From Paraburkholderia sp. BL25I1N1 (GTDB lineage: Bacteria > Pseudomonadota > Gammaproteobacteria > Burkholderiales > Burkholderiaceae): a stretch of 64,000 nucleotides of DNA. The translations under genes and the position numbers were made by a program. Positions within the stretch are counted from its first letter, which is position 1. Each line of letters opens with the position of its first letter. The notes under the pieces were generated by a model. It did no database searches and was not told the origin of the DNA. It saw only the letters and a program-made list of their open reading frames with translations. The DNA is taken from NCBI RefSeq assembly GCF_003002025.1, contig NZ_PVZB01000020.1, positions 102,051-166,050 on the forward strand. The letters run 5' to 3'. Of the stretch, positions 51,718-60,799 are shown piece after piece.

Positions 51718-52749
51718 GTGCAACTCGCCTTCAGTAACGACCGTCTGTCCAGCCGCATGCAGTTCGATTCGTCCTGCGCCGGTGAACCCGAGGTGGAGTC
51801 GTCGGTCATTGAATGGCTGTTGCACGACGATCAGGTGATGCGCGAATGCTTCACCCACGCGGCGGAAATTCTCAAGAGCGTGACCGGCGCGGCGATCACC
51901 GCGATCACGCTGCTCGATGAGGAATACCAGCATTACCGCGCCGAGGTCGGCATGGCGATGCCGCTCGTCACGCGAGCCCGCTCGCTCGCCGACTATGCGG
52001 TGCGCGACGAGGAGTTGTTCGTCATCGAGGATGCGCACGACGACACGCGTTTCGGCGAATGCATGCTGGTGCAGCGGCATCCGTTCGTGCGTTTCTACGC
52101 GGCGATCGCGCTGCGCGCGCCCAATGGCGAGATCGTCGGCGCCTTGTGCGCGATGGACCCTGCGCCCGGCCGCCTCGACGCGGGGCAGCGCGGCGTGTTC
52201 TACCACCTGCGCGCGATGATCGAGAACGATCTGAAGATGCGCACGGCCACCGCGATCGATCCGCTGACGCAGTTGTACAACCGTCGTTTCCTGCTGGAGA
52301 GCGTCACGCGCCGCTGGAAGGAGGCGCGGGACGGCGACGTGATGGGTTCGGTCGTGGTCGACGTGGACTGGTTCAAGCAATACAACGATACCTACGGCCA
52401 CCAGGCCGGCGATCAATGCCTGCGCAAAGTGGCCTCGGTGATGCAGGCCGCGGCCGACGGCGAACGCATCATTGTGGGGCGCATGGGCGGTGAGGAGTTC
52501 GGCCTGCTGGTGCTGCACGCGGAGCGCGCGGCGCTCGAAGACACACTCGCCACGCTTCGCCAGGGCGTGGAGGATCTGGCGATCGAGCATCGCGCGTCGC
52601 CGCTCGGCAGGGTGACCGTGAGCGTGGGCGCGTCGTTGACGCGCATCAGCGAGGCGTCACGGCCGGCGCATCGCGACGGTTTCGCGAGCGCGGATCGCGC
52701 GCTGTATCGATCGAAACATAGCGGTCGAAACCGGGTGACGATGGCGTAA
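51718..52749 (+). CDS. Diguanylate cyclase, GAF-GGDEF
   Basis: 343 residues from a GTG (an ATG at 51757 is an alternative). A GAF sensor domain spans about 35-170 (TAITLLDEEYQHYRAEVG, VRFYAAIALRAPNGEIVGAL). The GGDEF domain has DPLTQLYNRRFL, VDVDWFKQYND and the active GGEEF at 257-261. The RxxD inhibitory site expected just before it is absent, so product feedback is probably lost. Cytosolic, no membrane segment. Makes c-di-GMP. Confidence 0.85.
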   Translation: MQLAFSNDRLSSRMQFDSSCAGEPEVESSVIEWLLHDDQVMRECFTHAAEILKSVTGAAITAITLLDEEYQHYRAEVGMAMPLVTRARSLADYAVRDEELFVIEDAHDDTRFGECMLVQRHPFVRFYAAIALRAPNGEIVGALCAMDPAPGRLDAGQRGVFYHLRAMIENDLKMRTATAIDPLTQLYNRRFLLESVTRRWKEARDGDVMGSVVVDVDWFKQYNDTYGHQAGDQCLRKVASVMQAAADGERIIVGRMGGEEFGLLVLHAERAALEDTLATLRQGVEDLAIEHRASPLGRVTVSVGASLTRISEASRPAHRDGFASADRALYRSKHSGRNRVTMA

Positions 52750-52762
52750 CGCGCCTGCGCGT

Positions 52763-53671
52763 TCAGGCGGTCTCAAGCTCCCCGCAGAGCCGGCTCACCC
52801 AGTCGGCGAACACGCGGAGTTTGGCGCTGTAACGGCGGCTCGGCGGATAGACGAGATAAACCTGCAGCGGCTCCGGCCGCCAGTCCGTCAGAATCGGCAC
52901 GAGCTCGCCGCGCTGCACGGCCGGCCCCACCATGAAATCCAGCGTATGAACGATGCCGAGTCCCGCCAGCGCCGTGGCCAGATGAGCATTGCTTTCGCTC
53001 ACCATCACCGTATTGCGAACCTTGTCGAGCACGATGCGCTCGCCGTCCTTCAGGAAATGCAAGGGCTGCGCGAGTCCGCTGCTCGCTGAAAAATAGCCGG
53101 CCACCGCGTGCCGATCATCAACGATCTGGCGCGGATGCACAGGCGTGCCACGTTCGGCCAGGTACGCCGGGCTCGCACACGTGGTCCAGCGCAGCGTGCC
53201 GATGGCGTGCGTGACCAGATTGGGATCGTCTCCCGTGCTGCGAATCGCGCAGTCGATGTTCTCCGCGATCAGATCGGCGGTCCGGTCCGTCACGCTCAGA
53301 CGCACCTGAATGTCCGGATAGCGCGCGCAAAATTCGGGCAGCGCGGGAATCAGAATGCCGCTCGCGGTCGAGCCGCCGCTGTCGACCCGCAGCACGCCGC
53401 GCGGATTCGCGTGGTCGCGGCCCAAGGTCGCTTCGATATCGTCGAGTTCACTTAGCAAATGCCGCGTACGCTCGTAATACGCCGCGCCGTCCGTCGTGAC
53501 GCTGACGCTGCGCGTGCTGCGTTCGAGCAGTTTCACGCCCAGATGATCTTCCAGCGACTTCACCCACTTGCTGACCGTTGCGTTCGGCATCTGCAGCGAC
53601 TGCGCCGCCCGGCCGAAGCCGCCGGTTTCCACCACCCGCGCAAAGATGCGGATGGCCTGCAAATGATCCAT
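52763..53671 (-). CDS. LysR-type regulator of the adjacent SDR
   Basis: 302 residues, HTH FGRAAQSLQMPNATVSKWVK and LysR effector domain (RGVLRVDSGGSTASGILIPA). Divergent from the SDR gene at 53803 with a perfect 8-bp-arm palindrome in the gap, the expected operator. LysR/SDR pairs of this form are common in Burkholderia. Confidence 0.82.
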   Translation of the reverse strand: MDHLQAIRIFARVVETGGFGRAAQSLQMPNATVSKWVKSLEDHLGVKLLERSTRSVSVTTDGAAYYERTRHLLSELDDIEATLGRDHANPRGVLRVDSGGSTASGILIPALPEFCARYPDIQVRLSVTDRTADLIAENIDCAIRSTGDDPNLVTHAIGTLRWTTCASPAYLAERGTPVHPRQIVDDRHAVAGYFSASSGLAQPLHFLKDGERIVLDKVRNTVMVSESNAHLATALAGLGIVHTLDFMVGPAVQRGELVPILTDWRPEPLQVYLVYPPSRRYSAKLRVFADWVSRLCGELETA

Positions 53672-53692
53672 AACGACTCCATTTCCCGATGA

Positions 53693-53712
53693 TTATCCAC
53701 GCATGTGGATAA
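53693..53712. promoter_or_regulatory. Palindrome TTATCCAC-N4-GTGGATAA in LysR/SDR gap
   Basis: Perfect 8-bp inverted repeat with a 4-base spacer, 22 bp before the LysR start. The right arm read on the minus strand is TTATCCACA, identical to the DnaA-box consensus. The place suits a LysR operator. Confidence 0.55.
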
Positions 53713-53802
53713 AGAAGTCACAGAATACCTATTTATCTCTATTCGCGCATGGAATAAGCTCGTCGTCATGGTCAACCGACCTCACAAACCCAGGAGCAAA
53801 TC

Positions 53803-54585
53803 ATGAACACGTCCACACTCAATAACGTCAATCCCCGCAAACACGCCGGCAAGATCGTGCTGGTGACGGGCGGCAGCAGCGGCATCGGCTTCGCCGCCGC
53901 CACGCGTTTCGCTCAGGAAGGCGCGACTGTTTACATCACCGGCCGGCGTCAGGCCGAACTCGACGACGCCGTGGCGCGCATCGGCCACGGCGCCATTGCG
54001 ATTCGCGCGGACGTTTCTTCAGCCGACGACCTCGACCGGATGTTCAGCACGGTGCAGGCCGCCCATGACCGGCTCGACATTCTGTTCGCGAATGCGGGCG
54101 GCGGCGAGTTCTCGCCGCTCGGCGCGATCACCGAGGCGCAGTTCGACAAGTACTTCGGCATCAACGTCAAAGGCACGCTGTTCACGGTGCAGAAAGCCTT
54201 GCCGTTGATGCGTCCCGGCAGCGCGATCGTCATTACCGGTTCGATCGCCGGGAACAAGGGCATGCCGGCCTTCGGCGTATATGCGGCGACCAAGGCCGCG
54301 CTGCGCTCGTTCGCGCGTACGTGGGCGACCGATCTCAAAGGCCGTGGAATTCGCGTCAACGTGGTAGCGCCCGGCGTGGTGGTGACGCCGGCCTACAAGT
54401 CCGAACTGGGCATGAGCGACGAGCAGATCGCCGCTTTCACCCAGCAGGCCAGCGAAACGACGCCGCTTGGTCGCGTGGGCGAACCGGACGAGATCGCCAA
54501 GGCCGTCTCGTTCCTGGCTTCCGACGACGCGAGCTACATCACGGGGATCGAAATGGCTGTCGACGGCGGCATGGCGCAGGTGTAG
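53803..54585 (+). CDS. Short-chain dehydrogenase/reductase
   Basis: 260 residues. SDR motifs: VTGGSSGIGFAAATRF, ANAGGGEF, TGSIAGNKGMPAFGVYAATKAA with Ser, Tyr and Lys of the active site, and SFLASDDASYITGIEM near the end. AGGAG lies eight bases before the ATG. Followed by a rho-independent terminator, so it is a single-gene unit controlled by the divergent LysR. Confidence 0.85.
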   Translation: MNTSTLNNVNPRKHAGKIVLVTGGSSGIGFAAATRFAQEGATVYITGRRQAELDDAVARIGHGAIAIRADVSSADDLDRMFSTVQAAHDRLDILFANAGGGEFSPLGAITEAQFDKYFGINVKGTLFTVQKALPLMRPGSAIVITGSIAGNKGMPAFGVYAATKAALRSFARTWATDLKGRGIRVNVVAPGVVVTPAYKSELGMSDEQIAAFTQQASETTPLGRVGEPDEIAKAVSFLASDDASYITGIEMAVDGGMAQV

Positions 54586-54892
54586 CACTACCAGGCAATC
54601 GTCGGGTCCTCACGTGAAAAGGCCGGATTTTCCGGCCTTTTTTGCATGTGAAGCGCCAAAGGCCACGACGCATGCAGCAAAACATTCCGATTGTCATCGA
54701 GCGAATGGATTGAGTTTCTCAGGCGCGCGTCCGCGTGAGCTTTTATCCGCTACGCATAAGGTTCTCTTAAGCTTCAACTGTTCAGATAGAAGGAGATGGT
54801 TGCGTCAGAGCGGAGCGTGAGAGCGCTTCGCCTCGCCGGCGGAAGGAGCCGCTGGTTGCACGCGCAACGAAAAATAACCGAGAAAGACAACG
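54586..54892. other. Gap with terminator, otherwise no gene
   Basis: 307 bp between the SDR and the small ORF at 54893. It contains the terminator at 54621-54643 and, later, GC-poor sequence suitable for a promoter of the downstream small gene. I see no other gene. Confidence 0.5.
54621..54643 (+). terminator. Rho-independent terminator of the SDR gene
   Basis: GGCCGG-atttt-CCGGCC followed by six T, preceded by AAAA; it begins 35 bases after the SDR stop. A textbook intrinsic terminator. Confidence 0.85.
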
Positions 54893-55162
54893 ATGCGTAA
54901 CGGACGAAAATCCGCTCGAGAGGCAGACAAGGCGCTGTGCAGATCCACCTACATGATGGAGTTGGCGCGCGGCAGTTCGTATATTGCCAGCACGTTGACA
55001 CCGATCACGCAACGAACCGCCATTGCTGAAGTGCTGAACGGATTTCGCGAGCAGCACGGCGCCGACACCGCGCTCATCTTCCGTGATCTGCTGGCCGAGA
55101 GCCTCAAGAATCGCAAAGACGCGCTTGCGGCGGAAGCGGTGCTGAATTTCGAGCTGCACTAG
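54893..55162 (+). CDS. Small protein of unknown function (89 residues)
   Basis: Starts MRNGRKSAREADKALCRSTY and continues as a mainly helical, charged sequence (TQRTAIAEVLNGFREQHGAD, FRDLLAESLKNRKDALAAEA). No membrane segment or motif I recognise. Its stop overlaps by four bases the stop of the Hsp70 gene on the other strand, so the two run tail to tail. A weak ribosome site (GAGAAAGA) precedes it. Composition looks like coding sequence. Confidence 0.6.
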   Translation: MRNGRKSAREADKALCRSTYMMELARGSSYIASTLTPITQRTAIAEVLNGFREQHGADTALIFRDLLAESLKNRKDALAAEAVLNFELH

Positions 55163-58047
55163 TCGCGCGAGCCTCCGCTCCCGATCAGCTTCAGTCCCAC
55201 CGGCAGCGACTCGCCGAACACGCGGCCTTCGTCGGCGTTATCGAGCTCGACGCTCTCGCTCACCATGGTGATCCACGCGCGCGGCGCGTTGGCCGCTTCG
55301 AGGCGGCGCACTACCGCAAGACGCAGGTCTTCGGGCAGGTCGCGCGAGCGGTCGCCGGTCAGGCGGGCGATCTGCACGGCGGCGAACGCGGCGGGATCGA
55401 CCTTCTTCCAGTCGAGCGCGAGGATCGCGTTGAGCCATGCGCCGGCAGTCTGCGGCGGAACGACGCTGTGCGCACTGCCGTAGAACGGCCGCCGCGCACC
55501 GATACGGCCGACCGCCCACCAGCTTTGATGATTTTCAGCAGGCTTCTTCAGACGCGTCAGCACCGATTCGCCAAGCTCGATCTTGCGCTCCACCGGAATC
55601 CGTTCGAGCGATGCGCTCAGCCGAACCATGTCGGTGAAGCCGGTTTTCGCCACGTCGAACGGCAGCTTGTGGCGCGATTGCGCGGCGCCTTGCAGATAGG
55701 CCATGGCGTCGAGCACGCGCAGTTGCGCGCTTTCGTCGAGGCCGCCGGCGGCGCGCCGCCAGAGCGTCCACCATTCCGACCAGACTTGGCTTTCGTTGAC
55801 GTACTGGATGCCGTCGTCGAACAGCGACCAGAGTTGTTCGACGCGCCATTCGTCGAGTGGATAGCCGAAGCCCGGCCGCACGCAATAGCCGGCCAGATTC
55901 AGCCAGAGGCGTTCGTGATCCGCCGAGCGGCGCCGGCGGCGCGCGCGTTCCCACAGCGCGCCGAACAGTTCGCGCAGCAATGCGCTGTTCCAGCTTTCGC
56001 GCGAGCCCAGCAGTTGTTCGAGTTGCGAGCGCAGGCGTTTGACTTCTTTTGGATCGACTTTCTGCGCGCGGGAGCCGAAGCAGCGGTCGATGTGGTCGAT
56101 CGCCTGGTCGAGCGCCGGATGGCGAGCCGGTGCGGCGTCGTCTGCCAGGTTTGTTTGCGCGTCTTCACGGCGCAACTGGAATTCGAGCAGCCAGCGCTGC
56201 GCGGGATTGTCGAGTTCAATGCAATGGACGTCGAGCGTGCCCACTTCGGTGAGCGACGTCGCGATCCGCACCGCGGTCTCGCGCGCGCTCTTCGCGCCGC
56301 GCGGCTGCACGATGGTCGCGAGTGGCGGCAGGCGGACAAAATCGCCGCCGGCCAGATCGATCAGTTCGCCGGGTCGATACGCCGTATCCGCGCTCGACGA
56401 GACAAGGTGAAACCGCACCGGATGCCCGAGACGCAGCGCGAAGGTGCGATCCGCGATCAGAATCTCGTGGCCTTCTTCCGTGCCGCGCGGCAGCAGGCAG
56501 ATGCCGCGTTGTACGGGCTCGCCATTGGTTTTGCCGTCGCCGGCTTCGTCGAGCACGAGGAAGTAGCTGCGCGGCGAGCCGCCGCCGATTTTCGGCGCGT
56601 TGCCCGAGCGCGCGAGCGAATAGGCGACCGCGCCGCGCGCCACGGCCACGTCGGGATTGTCGTTGTGCAGCACGTTGAGCGCTGCGCCGCGCCACGTGCC
56701 CAAGGTGCTGGCCAGACGCTGCGTAAGCGCCTCGGCGCGGAACACGCCGCCGTTCAGCAGCAACGTGTCGGGCACTGGCAGCGTTGCTTCGTCCGGTGAA
56801 CCGGAGGACTCGACGATGCCCAGCGCCTTGCGCGATTGCGCCGCGAAGCGGCTCAGAAACGCTGCGATATGACGCGTGACGGCGGCATCGGTCGCATAGG
56901 GCAGGCCGAATTCGACGATCGCGCCACGCGGCCGCCCAGGCCGTTCATGCGACGCCACCGCCGGAAAGAACCCGTCGACGATGATCCGCTCGACCTCGTC
57001 GCGCGTGACTTGCGCCGTGCGCGCGCCGCCGATCAGCTTCGAGCCCGCGCCGAGCATTGTGATCGACGTGGAGTCGGGCGCCTGCGCGCCGAGCAGCTGT
57101 TCCTTGGCGTTGCGGCAACGCTCGACCAGTTGCGACAGGCTCGCCGCCGACAAACGCGCGCGCTCGCCCGACTGGTTCGAGCCGCCCGGCAGCCGCGCTT
57201 CCACCAGATGCGCGAGCGCCAGGTCCATGTTGTCGCCGCCGAGCATCAGATGATTGCCCACGCCGATGCGCGTGAGTTGCGGCTCGCCGTCGCGCAGGCC
57301 GACTTCGATCAGCGTGAGGTCGGTGGTGCCGCCGCCCACGTCGCAGATCAGCACGAGACGGGTGTCCGCGAGTTCGCTTGCCAGCTGCTCTCGATGATGA
57401 AACAGCCAGTCATAAAACGCCGCTTGCGGCTCCTCCAGCAGCCTCAAAGCAGGCAAGCCGGCCATGCGGGCGGCTTCCACGGTCAGCGCTCGCGCGCCTT
57501 CGTCGAACGATGCCGGCACTGTCAGCACTACATCCTGGTGTTCGAGCGGCGCGTCTGGAAAACGCTGGTTCCAGGCCGCGCGCACATGCGCCAGATAGCT
57601 CGCGCTGGCTTCGACCGGCGAGACTTTGCGGACGTCGTCGGCGGCGCCCCACGGCAGGATCGGCGCGGTGCGATCCACCGACGCATGCGAGAGCCAGCTC
57701 TTCGCGCTCGACACCAGCCGGCCGGGCACCTGAGCGCCCAGCACGCGAGCGAGCCGGCCGATCACGACCGGCTGCGCGTCCTGCTGTGTATCTTTGCGCG
57801 CGCCGCTCTGATCCGCACCGGACCACGGCAATTGCAGATCGCCGGCGTTCAGTTCGCCTTGCGCCGCCTGATAGCGCACCGAGGGCAGAAGCGGCCGCGC
57901 GGCCACTTCGCCGGGGCTCACCAGTTGCTCGATCTCGAAGACGCGGATCAGCGGCGACCCACCCGGCGATCCCGCCTCCGCATAGGCGAGCACCGTGTTG
58001 CTGGTGCCGAGATCGATACCGACGCTATACCGCTTCATCTCATTCAC
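55159..58047 (-). CDS. Hsp70-family protein with about 330-residue C-terminal extension
   Basis: 962 residues from a GTG overlapping the upstream stop (ATG at 58038 also possible). The nucleotide-binding domain has GIDLGTSNTVLAYAE, DVGGGTTDLTLIEVG and GGDNMDLALAHLVEARL. A beta-rich substrate-like region ends about residue 630 at GTLDVHCIELDNPAQRWLLE. After that come about 330 residues of Trp/Arg-rich helices (WNSALLRELFGALWERARRR, VWSEWWTLWRRA) with no Hsp70 lid sequence. The region resembles the uncharacterised DUF3731-type C-terminal domain. Third gene of a DUF2760-Hsp70-Hsp70 operon. Confidence 0.85.
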   Translation of the reverse strand: MNEMKRYSVGIDLGTSNTVLAYAEAGSPGGSPLIRVFEIEQLVSPGEVAARPLLPSVRYQAAQGELNAGDLQLPWSGADQSGARKDTQQDAQPVVIGRLARVLGAQVPGRLVSSAKSWLSHASVDRTAPILPWGAADDVRKVSPVEASASYLAHVRAAWNQRFPDAPLEHQDVVLTVPASFDEGARALTVEAARMAGLPALRLLEEPQAAFYDWLFHHREQLASELADTRLVLICDVGGGTTDLTLIEVGLRDGEPQLTRIGVGNHLMLGGDNMDLALAHLVEARLPGGSNQSGERARLSAASLSQLVERCRNAKEQLLGAQAPDSTSITMLGAGSKLIGGARTAQVTRDEVERIIVDGFFPAVASHERPGRPRGAIVEFGLPYATDAAVTRHIAAFLSRFAAQSRKALGIVESSGSPDEATLPVPDTLLLNGGVFRAEALTQRLASTLGTWRGAALNVLHNDNPDVAVARGAVAYSLARSGNAPKIGGGSPRSYFLVLDEAGDGKTNGEPVQRGICLLPRGTEEGHEILIADRTFALRLGHPVRFHLVSSSADTAYRPGELIDLAGGDFVRLPPLATIVQPRGAKSARETAVRIATSLTEVGTLDVHCIELDNPAQRWLLEFQLRREDAQTNLADDAAPARHPALDQAIDHIDRCFGSRAQKVDPKEVKRLRSQLEQLLGSRESWNSALLRELFGALWERARRRRRSADHERLWLNLAGYCVRPGFGYPLDEWRVEQLWSLFDDGIQYVNESQVWSEWWTLWRRAAGGLDESAQLRVLDAMAYLQGAAQSRHKLPFDVAKTGFTDMVRLSASLERIPVERKIELGESVLTRLKKPAENHQSWWAVGRIGARRPFYGSAHSVVPPQTAGAWLNAILALDWKKVDPAAFAAVQIARLTGDRSRDLPEDLRLAVVRRLEAANAPRAWITMVSESVELDNADEGRVFGESLPVGLKLIGSGGSRD

Positions 58048-59903
58048 GCATTCGCGTTGCCGCGCACGTCGAACTCGACTTTCCAGCGCTCGTCGGTGCC
58101 GCGCGGCACGGCTTCGAGTTCGAGCGTGCCCGCTTCGGTGACGCGCGCGCGCAGCTTCACCGGCACGACTTCACCGGCGTTGCGGCCTGAGGCGGGCAGC
58201 GTCGCCTGAATCTCTTCGAGTTCCTGCAATTCCTCGGGGCCCCAGAAGTCGAGCAGCGTGCCGACCTGATCCTGCCGACGCACCGACGACCCGAAGAAGC
58301 GGAAGTGCACCGGCTCGCCGACCACGAGGCCGAATTCCTGCGCGGGCAGTTCGGCCTCGGTGCCTTCCTCCATGCCGAAGGGCGCCACACACAGCGCCTG
58401 GATCGGCGGTTCGAGGCCGGGCACGGCGGGCATCGCCGATTCGATCGCGATGTAATACGCGCGCGCCGTGCCGCCGCGAATCCGCACGCCGCGGCCGCGT
58501 CGCACATAGCCGTAATAGGCCGCGCCGCGTGCGACGGCGAGATCGAGATCGGCGCCTTCGAGCAGCCGTGCCGGCGCCGCGCCTTCGGCGGCGAGCCAGT
58601 TGTTCAGCGTGCCCATGATGCGTTCGACCAGCAGCGGCGACTTGAACACGCCGCCGTTGAACAGCACCGCCGTCGGATGCAGGAAGCTCGCGTTCTCCGC
58701 AGCCGCAATGCCGCTCGTTCCCGCCAGTTCAGCGAGCGCGCCCAGCTGGCGGCCGAGGAACGCCGCCAGATGCCGCGTGATGCCGGCGTCCTGCGCATAC
58801 GGCAGGCCGAGCTGCGTGAGACCGGCGCGCGCGCGGCTCACCGGACGCGCGGCGCTGTCCACCTGCGGGAAGAAGCCTTCGAGAATCGTCTGGGTCAATT
58901 CGGCGCGCGTGAGTTCGGTGCGGATCGAGCCGCCGATCAGCTTCGAGCCGCGGCTGGGCACGACGAGCGGCACGGTATCGGTGGCCGGATCGCTGAGCAG
59001 CGTTTCCTTGGCCGAGCGGCACGCGTAGGTGAGGGCGCGCAACTGCCACGCGTCGGCCTGGGTGCCGGCTGCCGCCAGCTTGCGCGCGACCACGTGCGCG
59101 AGCGCGAGGTCCATGTTGTCGCCGCCGAGCAGAATGTGTTCGCCGACCGCCACGCGATGCAGCTCGAGATTGCCTTCGCGCTCGATCACGGCGATCAGCG
59201 AGAGGTCGGTCGTGCCGCCGCCCACATCGACCACGAGGATGATGTCGCCGATCTTCACCTGCTTGCGCCAGTCGCCGCCGCTCTTCTGGATCCAGCTATA
59301 CAGCGCGGCCTGCGGTTCTTCGAGCAGCGTCATGCGGCCGAAGCCTGCCGCCTCGGCGGCTTCGGCGGTCAGTTCGCGCGCGGCCGGGTCGAACGATGCC
59401 GGGATCGTCACCGTGATGTCCTGTTCGCCGAACGGTGCGTCGGGATGCGCGTGGTCCCAGGCTTCGCGCAAGTGCGTCAGATAACGCACCGAGCTTTCGA
59501 GCGGCGAGACGCGCGCGACTTCGGGCGGCGCGTCGTTGGGCAGAATCGCCGCGCGCCGGTCCACGCCCGGATGGCACAACCAGCTCTTCGCACTCGACAC
59601 GAGCCGGATCGGCGTGGCTGCGCCGCGACTGCGGGCGAATTCGCCGACCGCGAATTCGCGCTGGCCGGTCCACGGCAGATACAGGTCGCCCGAGGCGAGT
59701 TCGTCAGGGTGCGGCAGATACAGGAACGAGGGCAGCAGATCGAGGTTGTCGATCGCGCCGGGGCCCGTGAGCTGCGCGATCGGCAGCACGCCTTGCGAGG
59801 TCTTTTCGCCGTCGCTGGCGCTGGTGTCCACATAGGACAGCGCGCAGTGCGTGGTGCCCAGATCGATGCCGATGGCGTAGCGTGACTGGCGTGCGTCGCT
59901 CAT
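58044..59903 (-). CDS. Hsp70-family protein lacking a lid domain
   Basis: 619 residues from the ATG at 59903, overlapping the DUF2760 stop by four bases; the upstream frame is a shadow of that gene. Phosphate loops are GIDLGTTHCALSYVD and DVGGGTTDLSLIAV, with GGDNMDLALAHVVARKL. It ends exactly after the beta region (GTLELEAVPRGTDERWKVEF), where the neighbour continues into its long extension, so it is a shorter paralogue without any helical lid. No DnaJ or GrpE gene is nearby. Related to YegD/DnaK-like orphan Hsp70s, of unknown client. Confidence 0.85.
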   Translation of the reverse strand: MSDARQSRYAIGIDLGTTHCALSYVDTSASDGEKTSQGVLPIAQLTGPGAIDNLDLLPSFLYLPHPDELASGDLYLPWTGQREFAVGEFARSRGAATPIRLVSSAKSWLCHPGVDRRAAILPNDAPPEVARVSPLESSVRYLTHLREAWDHAHPDAPFGEQDITVTIPASFDPAARELTAEAAEAAGFGRMTLLEEPQAALYSWIQKSGGDWRKQVKIGDIILVVDVGGGTTDLSLIAVIEREGNLELHRVAVGEHILLGGDNMDLALAHVVARKLAAAGTQADAWQLRALTYACRSAKETLLSDPATDTVPLVVPSRGSKLIGGSIRTELTRAELTQTILEGFFPQVDSAARPVSRARAGLTQLGLPYAQDAGITRHLAAFLGRQLGALAELAGTSGIAAAENASFLHPTAVLFNGGVFKSPLLVERIMGTLNNWLAAEGAAPARLLEGADLDLAVARGAAYYGYVRRGRGVRIRGGTARAYYIAIESAMPAVPGLEPPIQALCVAPFGMEEGTEAELPAQEFGLVVGEPVHFRFFGSSVRRQDQVGTLLDFWGPEELQELEEIQATLPASGRNAGEVVPVKLRARVTEAGTLELEAVPRGTDERWKVEFDVRGNANA

Positions 59904-60469
59904 AGCTCCACCTCGGCCGGTGCGATCACTTTCGCGTTGTGGCTGTCCGTGAGCTTCGGCAGACGCACTTCGTCGACGCGCCAGCCGCGATGGCTGATGC
60001 TGCCGTTGAACGGCGCCTTGCCGACGACATTGCCGGTCAGGCGAATCGAAGCCGCGTCGAAACCTTCGGCCAGCGTGACGCGGCTGCCTTCGGCTTCGTC
60101 GCGCACCGGGCGGATCGTGAAGTGCTCGCGCAGCGTCGCGCGGCAACCGTCGTGCACGAGGCGCGCGGCCGCGCCGATATCGGCGTCGCTATAGTTCTTG
60201 ATGTCTTCCTCGACGAAATCGATGAAGCGCGCGTCGCGTTGCAGCAGGCCGAGCAGTTGCAAGGCGGCGTCGGGGCTTGCTTCCTTCAGCACGGGCGCGG
60301 GTTGCGGCGCGGGTGCGGCTGCGGGCGCCGGCGTGGGCGCGGTGTTTGCCTCAACGCCGTCACGCAGACGCAGGACTCCGGCGGCGAATTCGCCATCGCC
60401 GAGGATGCGGAAGAACGTGCCCACGGCCAGGGAAATCCTGCCGAGGAAGGATGGATTCGAATCGGTCAT
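59900..60469 (-). CDS. DUF2760-family protein
   Basis: 189 residues. A short N-terminal helix (SFLGRISLAVGTFFRILGDG) and an Ala/Pro linker (TAPTPAPAAAPAPQPAP) precede the conserved domain (ALQLLGLLQRDARFIDFVEE, EEDIKNYSDADIGAAARLVH, SRVTLAEGFDAASIRLTG). The family is known only by its frequent position before Hsp70-type genes. CAGGAG stands seven bases before the ATG. First gene of the three-gene operon, so the transcript starts in the GC-rich gap upstream. Confidence 0.8.
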   Translation of the reverse strand: MTDSNPSFLGRISLAVGTFFRILGDGEFAAGVLRLRDGVEANTAPTPAPAAAPAPQPAPVLKEASPDAALQLLGLLQRDARFIDFVEEDIKNYSDADIGAAARLVHDGCRATLREHFTIRPVRDEAEGSRVTLAEGFDAASIRLTGNVVGKAPFNGSISHRGWRVDEVRLPKLTDSHNAKVIAPAEVEL

Positions 60470-60799
60470 AAATGCTCCTGAGGTGCTCTGTTAAAGGACG
60501 AGCTGTCCTGGCTGCGCCGCACGCGGCCGGCCGCCGGAGCCCCATTGAGCTTGAGCGGGCGGTCGTCGTGCGAGATTGCGAAGGCCGTCGGCGTGCATGC
60601 CGCCGGCGTCTGATTTACCGGGCTGCGCGGCGCGGTCGGCGCGCGCAAAACCCGTATTTTGCCTTGCGGCGAGCCCGAAGCGGGCAAAGGCGGCCATTCT
60701 AGCGGGCAATGCGGCGAGATTGGCGGCTTGTCACGGGCGTGTGATGAGCATTTCCGTGCGGCTCGTTCGCGCGATGTTCACGTAGGGTTCACGCAGGGT
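60470..60799. other. Gap upstream of the Hsp70 operon
   Basis: 330 bp, very GC-rich, with no credible ORF. It should hold the operon promoter. Near its distal end GTTCACG occurs three times at exactly 11-bp steps (60776, 60787, 60798), the last running into the stop codon of the LysR gene. Confidence 0.5.

Noticed and set aside
53693..53712. Replication origin or DnaA-binding locus
   Set aside because: Only one inverted pair is present, with no cluster of boxes, no AT-rich unwinding element and no dnaA/dnaN/parAB genes.
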